DNA from: Methanoregula sp. UBA276
GTDB lineage: Archaea > Halobacteriota > Methanomicrobia > Methanomicrobiales > Methanospirillaceae
DNA length: 10,690 nucleotides
Direction: 5' to 3'
Assembly (NCBI GenBank): GCA_002508495.1
Contig: DANA01000085.1
Location: forward strand, 1-10,690
The notes beneath the pieces were generated by a model. The model was not told the origin of the DNA and did not search any database. It saw only the letters and a list, made by a program, of their open reading frames with translations. Both the position numbers and the translations under genes were made by a program. Each line of letters starts with the position of its first letter. The stretch's first letter is position 1. Shown one piece after another: positions 6,230-10,690 of this stretch.

Positions 6230-6237
6230 TATTTAAA
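6230..6237 (-). promoter_or_regulatory. TATA-box promoter of the nreA-dinB operon
   Basis: The minus strand reads TTTAAATA, a consensus archaeal TATA box, centred near 6233. A start site about 25 nt on lies near 6208, leaving a leader of around seven nucleotides before the ATG at 6201. No clear ribosome site is present, consistent with near-leaderless translation of nreA. Confidence 0.6.
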
Positions 6238-6308
6238 CACCGGGCGTGCGGGGAGAAAGTAAACGGGGGCGTGATGAAGGAGCGATACGGGGATCCGCAC
6301 GACCCGTG

Positions 6309-7376
6309 CTAATACCCACCAAACGCTCCCCAGATGGCAAAGATAAATTCCATAGCAATCAGGACGATGATGATCCACTCGAGGAAGTTCGAGTGCTGGA
6401 TCCGCACTTCGTCCGAGAGCATCGAGTAGTTCTCCTGGATCACCTCGATCTTCCGGCTCACGCTCTCGCTCCACTGGCTGCTCCGCAGGACTTTCAGTGC
6501 CATCGCATAGACGCGGGCATAGTAGATGTCCTCGGTCACCTTGATCAGGTTGTCGACCTTCTCGATGGTCTCGGAAATACCGGCCGAGGTCTCCATGAGC
6601 CGTGCCATGATCGCGTGGTACTCCCTCCCCCGCCGGAACGAGGAGAACCGGTCGGCACGCTCGATCTCGTCGTACATCTTCTCCATCTCGCGGGTCAGTT
6701 CCTGGTCATAATACCGGAGTTCCAGCACCTGCACATTCGCAAACTCGATAAGATCGATGAGGTCGGTCGACCCTTCGGGGGTACAGATGAGTGCTGAATC
6801 CCACGAAAGGATTGTTATGTCGTCAGTCGTGTAGCTGAGCGAATACTTCGTAATCTCCTCGCGCATCTGGGTCGAGATATTCACCTTCTCGCCGATCAGG
6901 AGCGGGACCGGGTCCACCGCTTCATCGCGGCGGTCGGTAACATAGATCGTGTAGTCCTCGTAAAACTCCGGCGTGATGGCAAAATTCCTGATATGGGGCC
7001 GGACAATCTCGGACAGGGTGCGGAGGTACTGGATATAATAGTCCGAGAGCCCTTCCTGGCCTGCAAAAAGGAAGGCGATCTCCTCGAGCTCTGCAGGACC
7101 GGCCTCTTCACACTCGTACACAAAACAGAAACTGAATGCCCCGATATCGAAGATCCGGGCCTGGACCGAGAATTCAAACTGCCGGCCATCGCGCTCGATC
7201 CGGACCGGGAGCATCTGGAGCATCAGCGGCGGTTCTTCAAGCATGATGGACTTGGGCTTGACCCGCACAAAACTCGTCCGGGCAGTAAAATAGTTCCGGG
7301 CGAGGGCTTTTTCCAGCCAGTCGAGATCAATCTCGCGCCCGGTGTCGTATATCCGGTAAAACCGGAGGGATATCAT
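6309..7376 (-). CDS. Tail-anchored DUF155/RMD1-like protein
   Basis: With the ATG at 7376 the product is 355 residues. The N-terminal and central parts are mixed alpha/beta, with no signal peptide. A helical, probably coiled-coil stretch follows (from about ELTREMEKMYDEIERADRF to QWSESVSRKIEVIQENYSML). One hydrophobic helix closes the protein (WIIIVLIAMEFIFAIWGAF, about 334-352) with almost nothing after it, so most of the protein should face the cytoplasm. The central DDITILSWDSALI strand pair, the helical region and the final LEWIIIVLIAMEF resemble DUF155 (YagE/RMD1/RMND1) proteins; this is pattern memory, not a search. Function in archaea is unknown. Start choice: GGAGGAAGG lies just upstream of 7376, while the longer start at 7418 would sit at or before the predicted transcription start from the TATA box at 7437-7443. 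The gene appears monocistronic. Confidence 0.6.
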   Translation of the reverse strand: MISLRFYRIYDTGREIDLDWLEKALARNYFTARTSFVRVKPKSIMLEEPPLMLQMLPVRIERDGRQFEFSVQARIFDIGAFSFCFVYECEEAGPAELEEIAFLFAGQEGLSDYYIQYLRTLSEIVRPHIRNFAITPEFYEDYTIYVTDRRDEAVDPVPLLIGEKVNISTQMREEITKYSLSYTTDDITILSWDSALICTPEGSTDLIDLIEFANVQVLELRYYDQELTREMEKMYDEIERADRFSSFRRGREYHAIMARLMETSAGISETIEKVDNLIKVTEDIYYARVYAMALKVLRSSQWSESVSRKIEVIQENYSMLSDEVRIQHSNFLEWIIIVLIAMEFIFAIWGAFGGY

Positions 7377-7434
7377 CGTCCTTCCTCCAAAAAACACGGG
7401 TTTTCTGAGTGTCTGCACTAATGATGAACGATGA

Positions 7435-7445
7435 AGGTATTAAAC
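7435..7445 (-). promoter_or_regulatory. TATA-box promoter of the DUF155-like gene
   Basis: The minus strand reads GGTTTAATACC with core TTTAATA. Transcription is expected near 7415, giving a leader of about 39 nt that carries the GGAGG ribosome site. The 212-bp gap 7377-7588 holds no other feature I can support. Confidence 0.5.
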
Positions 7446-7588
7446 CATTGCAGGATTCCAGAGCCAGACCTTGCGGTAAATCGAGACGTGCGTCAAGGAT
7501 AAAGCAGGGATACGCTGCATGTGCAGAGCAGGAGAGAAGACATTGCAGCGTGTTCCCGTTTTCCTGTACCGCTCACGAACAGGTTTTT

Positions 7589-8497
7589 TTAGTCCGGCAT
7601 TGCAACGGTTACGAGCCGCTTATCCCCCCAGGCAAGCGCAAGTGCCTGTAACGCGCTCTTCTCCTTGTCCTTGATCTCGAGCATGAGGTCAAAATCAAAA
7701 TCCCGCGATTCCGAGAGGAACAGGCTGAAGTTTTCGGGGTCAAGGGTCTCCGCATGGGCACCCGTGCGTTTCCCTCCCTGCTGGGAACTGTAATCCACCA
7801 TGGGAATGCCGTCACGACGATTCCAGGTTTCGCGGATGGCAGAGAACAATTCGTTTACCGGTTCCCCGTTGTTATTGAGGGAATGGTGAAACGTGTCGAG
7901 AATGATGGGGATCTTCGTTTTGGTATGGAGCGCCAGGCAGTCCGCAGCGGAGTACAGGCGTTCGTCATTTTCGATGACCAGGCGGGCCCGGATTTCCGGC
8001 GCAAGGGCACGGTAATTTTTCACGAACCGGTCCATGGCGGCAGCCTTGTCCCCGTAGACCCCGCCAACATGGATCTGGACTTTTGCCGTCCGGTCAAGCC
8101 CCATGAGGTCGAGAACTGCGGTCTGGTAGGCAAGATCGGCAATGCTGCGCGCAAGCACCCGTTCGTCCGGCGCGTTCAGGAGCACGAACTGGTCGGGGTG
8201 CATCGAGATCCGGAACCCGTTCTTTCGGCAGTAGTTGCCGAGTTCGGCAAAGGCGGCAGAGAATCTCACCTGCCACGGGAATGAACAGACCTCATGGGAA
8301 GCGAACGGGACGATGTCGGACGTGATGCGCAAAAAGAGCAGCCCATGCTCTGCATTATAGATGAGGATCTTTTTCAGGCAGGACAGGTTGGCCGATACGG
8401 TATCTTCCAGCCGCTCGTCCGTGTACGAGGCCAGTCGGAAGGTCTTTGACGGCGAGCAGCCGATCGAGCGGTTGAGGCAGGGGTAGCCGATGCGCAT
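7589..8497 (-). CDS. uvsE: UV damage endonuclease UvsE/UVDE
   Basis: The 302-residue product is a TIM-barrel UV-damage endonuclease. It starts with RIGYPCLNRSI (2-12), typical of the family, and contains RISSD-like RITSD (57-61), SMHPDQFVLLN (98-108), IHVGG (142-146), IENDE (175-179) and LDTFHH (200-205). Candidate metal ligands in order are His68, His100, His143, Glu176, Asp201, His204, His248 and Glu274. The segment PMVDYSSQ (232-239) has Met and Asp where Thermus UVDE, as I recall it, has a modified Lys and a His ligand. The enzyme nicks DNA 5' to UV photoproducts and other lesions, starting repair without nucleotide-excision proteins. The ATG at 8497 lies 5 bp after the msrB stop, so the two are likely cotranscribed. 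No T-rich terminator is evident downstream. Confidence 0.92.
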   Translation of the reverse strand: MRIGYPCLNRSIGCSPSKTFRLASYTDERLEDTVSANLSCLKKILIYNAEHGLLFLRITSDIVPFASHEVCSFPWQVRFSAAFAELGNYCRKNGFRISMHPDQFVLLNAPDERVLARSIADLAYQTAVLDLMGLDRTAKVQIHVGGVYGDKAAAMDRFVKNYRALAPEIRARLVIENDERLYSAADCLALHTKTKIPIILDTFHHSLNNNGEPVNELFSAIRETWNRRDGIPMVDYSSQQGGKRTGAHAETLDPENFSLFLSESRDFDFDLMLEIKDKEKSALQALALAWGDKRLVTVAMPD

Positions 8498-8502
8498 CCG
8501 TA

Positions 8503-9000
8503 TCAGGCCTTTCGTTCTCCGGGATCCAATTCACCTGTGGTTTCCAGGTCCAGGGCAACAGAGTTCATACAGTACCGTTTTTTCGTCGGGGCCGGACCGT
8601 CATCGAAGAGATGGCCGAGATGTGCACCGCACCGGGCACAGAGGACTTCGGTCCGCTCCATGCCACCGCTCCGGTCGGGGCGGGTGCGGATGTTGTGGGG
8701 GGAAACCGGTGCAGAGAAACTGGGCCAGCCGGTGCCGGAATCAAACTTTGCCGCTGAGCTGAAGAGGTCGGTACCGCAGGCGGCACATCGGTAAAAGCCG
8801 GCATCCTTTGTTGCATGGTACCTGCCGGTAAATGCATACTCGGTACCTTTCCTTCGCATTACCTCATACTGGACAGGCGTAAGTTTTGCACGCCATTCGG
8901 CATCTGTCAGCCGTATGGGTTTACGGTGCTCGATCTTGCCAGTTCTTGCGTTGAAAACGGGGATTGTTTCGGCCCCTTCGTTCTCTCCCATGTCACTCAT
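8503..9000 (-). CDS. msrB: Peptide-methionine (R)-S-oxide reductase MsrB
   Basis: From the ATG at 9000 the product is 165 residues, normal for MsrB. The domain opens with KPIRLTDAEWRAKLTPVQYEV (split 27-47) and KGTEYAFTGRYH (51-62). Two CxxC pairs bind structural zinc (Cys72/Cys75 and Cys121/Cys124). FDSGTGWPSF (86-95) is the substrate loop and RYCMNSVAL (142-150) holds the catalytic Cys144. The enzyme reduces the R-sulfoxide of protein methionine, repairing oxidised proteins in the cytoplasm. The frame stays open to an ATG at 9102, but those extra 34 residues look non-conserved; Met4 (8991) is another possible start. It is the first gene of a pair with uvsE. A possible minus-strand TATA (CTATTAAAA around 9126-9134) would give a leader of about 100 nt, so the promoter is uncertain. 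Confidence 0.93.
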   Translation of the reverse strand: MSDMGENEGAETIPVFNARTGKIEHRKPIRLTDAEWRAKLTPVQYEVMRRKGTEYAFTGRYHATKDAGFYRCAACGTDLFSSAAKFDSGTGWPSFSAPVSPHNIRTRPDRSGGMERTEVLCARCGAHLGHLFDDGPAPTKKRYCMNSVALDLETTGELDPGERKA

Positions 9001-9125
9001 CGCAGGTCCCTGCCACATAATCCGGACGACCGGATGATAGACCTTTGGTTGGTACCTATCGGACCGGGGGCGCATGAACCGGGATGAGCGGCCGGATACC
9101 ATCCATAGACAAAAAAATACTGCTC

Positions 9126-9133
9126 TTTTAATA
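9126..9133 (+). promoter_or_regulatory. TATA-box promoter of the YkgJ-type gene
   Basis: TTTTAATA centred near 9129 predicts transcription from about 9155 and a leader of around 20 nt that includes GGAG at 9164-9167. Read on the other strand, the same element (TATTAAAA) could serve msrB. Confidence 0.45.
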
Positions 9134-9175
9134 GTCTTTTATCGCAAAACCATACAGGTCAACGGAGCGGGCAAC

Positions 9176-9652
9176 ATGGTATTCCAGTGCCGGATGTGCG
9201 GCGAGTGCTGCAGCACGATGGGTGAGATCATCAGTATCCAAAAACAGTCCGGCCGGACCGGGTTCCGGATCGGGTATTCCACCACCCTGGAGACGCGGGA
9301 CGTGGTGCTGGATACGGACAAAGAGGACCTCTTTTTTCGCACCCCGCCGCAAGGCTCCCTGGCATGCCCGTTCTTACGCGAGCTTTCCCCGGACAGGCGG
9401 ATCTGCACGGTACATGATTCCCGCCCCGACCTGTGCCGTCAGTACTCCTGCTTCCGCATCCTTATCCTTGACCGGGATGGGCGACGGGCCGGACGGGTGA
9501 TGGCGGGAAACCGTTCCTTCACGGCAACGGATGCCCGGCTCCATGAGATCTGGCAGGACCAGTGCCGCAACCTCGATATTCCCGACGATGAAGCGTGGGA
9601 GCGTGCGGTCGGGGAGATCCTTTCAGGGGAAGGCTACCGCGTGATCCGGTAG
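9176..9652 (+). CDS. YkgJ-family cysteine-cluster protein (putative metal-binding)
   Basis: From the ATG at 9176 the product is 158 residues. It begins directly with the family cluster CRMCGECC (Cys5, 8, 11, 12), followed by CPFL (Cys64), CTVHDSRPDLCRQYSC (Cys77, 87, 92). This matches the YkgJ (UPF0153) zinc- or iron-chelating domain, where eight cysteines bind a metal or iron-sulfur cluster; the physiological role is unknown. The C-terminal part (about 95-158) is acidic-basic and helical with no recognised motif. The ATG at 9176 is chosen over an upstream in-frame ATG at 9074 because GGAG lies 8 nt ahead and a TATA box lies within the longer version. It is divergent from msrB and single, with a 148-bp gap before the regulator gene. 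Confidence 0.85.
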   Translation: MVFQCRMCGECCSTMGEIISIQKQSGRTGFRIGYSTTLETRDVVLDTDKEDLFFRTPPQGSLACPFLRELSPDRRICTVHDSRPDLCRQYSCFRILILDRDGRRAGRVMAGNRSFTATDARLHEIWQDQCRNLDIPDDEAWERAVGEILSGEGYRVIR

Positions 9653-9703
9653 GGAAATTCTCCTGCTCCAAACCATGCCGGTTCCGTTCATAACCGCAAA
9701 TAA

Positions 9704-9774
9704 TATTACTCATAGTGATAAAAACCTGCTTCATACCCACCATTTGACCAGTAGGTTTGAATACTAGAAGTATT
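9704..9774. promoter_or_regulatory. Two related inverted repeats upstream of the winged-helix gene (candidate operators)
   Basis: AATACT-AGA-AGTATT (9760-9774) is a perfect 6-bp inverted repeat that abuts and overlaps the TATA box. TATTACT-CAT-AGTGATA (9704-9720) has the same ACT-N3-AGT core with one arm mismatch. Their centres are 55 bp apart. Position suggests binding by the downstream regulator itself or another dimeric factor. Confidence 0.5.
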
Positions 9775-9780
9775 ATTTAA
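9772..9780 (+). promoter_or_regulatory. TATA-box promoter of the winged-helix regulator gene
   Basis: ATTATTTAA centred near 9776 places the transcription start at about 9801, exactly the ATG, so the mRNA should be leaderless. A palindrome CACATGTG (9781-9788) lies between the TATA box and the start. Confidence 0.5.
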
Positions 9781-9800
9781 CACATGTGCGGATGTGAACC

Positions 9801-10175
9801 ATGAGAACACAGAGTGTTACCTATTTTACGGAACGCGAAGAGGAATTTGTGAACCTCCTGATCGAGATTGGGATGCGGCGAACGGTTGCCAAAGTCCTGG
9901 TCTACCTTGCCAACACCGAAGAGGCAACATCCCGGGATATCGAACGGGGAACCGACCTCCGGCAACCCGAAGTCAGCATTGCCATGAACTACATGTTCGA
10001 GCGGGACTGGCTGAAGAACCGCGAGAGCAAGGCGATGAGCAAGGGCCGGCCCGTGAAGATCTATTCACTCTCCAAACCCATTACCAAGATCATGGACAGC
10101 ATTGAACAGGAAAAGAAAGAAGAGGCACGGCACCGGCTCGATCTGGTCAAGAAACTCCGGCAATACCTCCCCTGA
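9801..10175 (+). CDS. Small winged-helix transcriptional regulator
   Basis: The 124-residue protein has a helix-turn-helix core (helix VAKVLVYLANT, then TSRDIERGTDLRQPEVSIAM at 43-62 with the recognition helix at about 54-66), followed by a beta wing (KNRESKAMSKGRPVKIYSL, 72-90). The C-terminal helix (about 93-120) is rich in Lys, Glu and Arg and probably forms a dimerising coiled coil. The layout fits the ArsR/TrmB-like regulators common in methanogens. No Cys pair or sugar-binding domain is present, so the signal sensed is unknown. The ATG at 9801 coincides with the predicted transcription start, implying a leaderless mRNA. A perfect inverted repeat at its TATA box suggests autoregulation (inference). 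The gene stands alone and ends 98 bp before the convergent cupin gene; that gap shows no clear terminator. Confidence 0.82.
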   Translation: MRTQSVTYFTEREEEFVNLLIEIGMRRTVAKVLVYLANTEEATSRDIERGTDLRQPEVSIAMNYMFERDWLKNRESKAMSKGRPVKIYSLSKPITKIMDSIEQEKKEEARHRLDLVKKLRQYLP

Positions 10176-10273
10176 TGAGCGTTTGGGCATCTCAATCACC
10201 ATAAAAACGTCAGGGCCGGCGCACGACTGCATTACCAGGGATTCAATTCTCCCGCCGGCTCCTGTGCACCGCA

Positions 10274-10603
10274 TTACCGGTAATCGTCCCGCGGTGGCGA
10301 GAAGACTTCCAGCGCAACGGAATCCTCTACAATTTTCGCTTGGTGTTCAACGTTACCGGGGATTGTCCAGCTGTCGCCCGGGCGGATTTCATACACATCG
10401 TTTCCCACGGTAAGGACCATGTGGCCTGACAGGAGACAGCCGGTCTGTTCCTCGGCATGGCAGTGGCGGGGGATGAGAGCGCCTTTCTTTAAAAGAAACC
10501 GGGTCATCATCGTATGGTCACCATGGACCAGGGTCTTTCTGGAGATCCCCGGGGCTGCCACCACGTACCCTGATTCATCATCGGATTTTGTATACACCTT
10601 CAT
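10274..10603 (-). CDS. Small single-domain cupin protein
   Basis: The 109-residue product is one cupin beta-barrel. Motif 1 is GALIPRHCHAEEQTGCLLSG (41-60), with likely metal ligands His47, His49 and Gln53. Motif 2 is GDSWTIPGNVEH (76-87), with His87. Such HxHxxxQ...H cupins bind a divalent metal; functions range from dioxygenases and isomerases to ligand sensors, and none can be assigned here. The ATG at 10603 overlaps the TGA of the upstream gene by ATGA, so translation is probably coupled. GGAGG lies only one base before the ATG, which is too close for normal initiation and also favours reinitiation. It converges on the winged-helix gene. Confidence 0.85.
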   Translation of the reverse strand: MKVYTKSDDESGYVVAAPGISRKTLVHGDHTMMTRFLLKKGALIPRHCHAEEQTGCLLSGHMVLTVGNDVYEIRPGDSWTIPGNVEHQAKIVEDSVALEVFSPPRDDYR

Positions 10604-10690
10604 TCCTCCCGCATAAGCCGGTTCAGCAGGGCATCGCCAAACTCCCGGGTGCCATACGATCCGCCGAGGTCCCGGGTGCAGATCCCCTGT
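10600..10690 (-). CDS. Isocitrate/isopropylmalate dehydrogenase family protein, C-terminal end (partial)
   Basis: Only the last 29 codons are inside the window. They read GICTRDLGGSYGTREFGDAL and then a short helix ending in REE and TGA. The T-x-DLGG-x-x-x-T-x-E-F-x-DA pattern near the end is typical of the beta-decarboxylating dehydrogenases (3-isopropylmalate LeuB, isocitrate, homoisocitrate AksF). Which member it is cannot be decided from this fragment; in methanogens leucine or coenzyme B (AksF) biosynthesis would be usual. Its stop overlaps the start of the cupin gene. Confidence 0.7.
   Translation of the reverse strand, partial: QGICTRDLGGSYGTREFGDALLNRLMREE

Noticed and set aside
7377..7418. 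Longer start of the DUF155-like protein at 7418
   Set aside because: It lies at or before the predicted transcription start, and the strong GGAGG site serves the ATG at 7376.
9001..9102. N-terminal extension of MsrB from an ATG at 9102
   Set aside because: The 34 extra residues are Arg-rich and do not resemble MsrB; the family-like sequence starts after the ATG at 9000.
9074..9175. Longer start of the YkgJ-type protein at 9074
   Set aside because: The longer version would span the TATA box at 9126-9133, while the ATG at 9176 has a GGAG site and begins right before the Cys cluster.
1..10690. tRNA, rRNA, CRISPR array or insertion sequence
   Set aside because: No cloverleaf, rRNA-like stretch, regularly spaced repeats, transposase motif or terminal inverted repeats were seen by eye on either strand.

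Overview
The window reads as chromosomal DNA of a GC-rich euryarchaeon, most likely a methanogen of the Methanomicrobiales type. This is inferred from several signs: genes preceded by AT-rich TATA boxes (TTTAAATA, TTTAATA, TTATTTAA) about 25 bp ahead of very short or absent leaders, GGTGA/GGAGG-type ribosome sites, an archaeal NreA repair protein with a C-terminal PCNA-binding motif, and a DUF6125 protein of the kind I know from methanogens. No rRNA, tRNA, transposase, phage gene or CRISPR array was seen. The species cannot be fixed from the sequence alone.

Layout. Positions 1-442 carry no convincing gene but hold three GC-rich inverted repeats. A dCMP deaminase (443-928, minus) is divergent from a stand-alone GyrI-like ligand-binding protein (1040-1510, plus). 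That gene converges on a two-gene minus-strand unit: a DUF6125 protein (1804-2325) followed by a small DUF1294 membrane protein (1520-1792). Divergent from these is a Doc/Fic-fold protein (2486-2854, plus) whose catalytic His is replaced, with two 12-bp palindromes at its start. It converges on a PhzF-family isomerase (2860-3750, minus). Next comes the minus-strand pair nreA-dinB (5020-6201 and 3896-5023), which overlap by ATGA. Then follow a tail-anchored DUF155/RMD1-like protein (6309-7376, minus) and the minus-strand pair msrB-uvsE (8503-9000 and 7589-8497). A YkgJ-type cysteine-cluster protein (9176-9652) and a small winged-helix regulator (9801-10175) are on the plus strand. The right edge holds a cupin (10274-10603, minus) overlapping the 3' end of an isocitrate/isopropylmalate-dehydrogenase-family gene (10600 to beyond the edge, minus).

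Functional theme. Several genes deal with damage to DNA or protein: translesion polymerase (DinB), PCNA-linked repair protein (NreA), UV-damage endonuclease (UvsE) and methionine sulfoxide reductase (MsrB). dCMP deaminase supplies the dTTP route. The nreA-dinB and msrB-uvsE pairings look like small stress operons. I did not find an obviously new multi-gene system. The most notable items are the nreA-dinB coupling, the inactive-looking Fic-fold protein with palindromes over its start codon, and paired inverted repeats in front of the winged-helix regulator gene.
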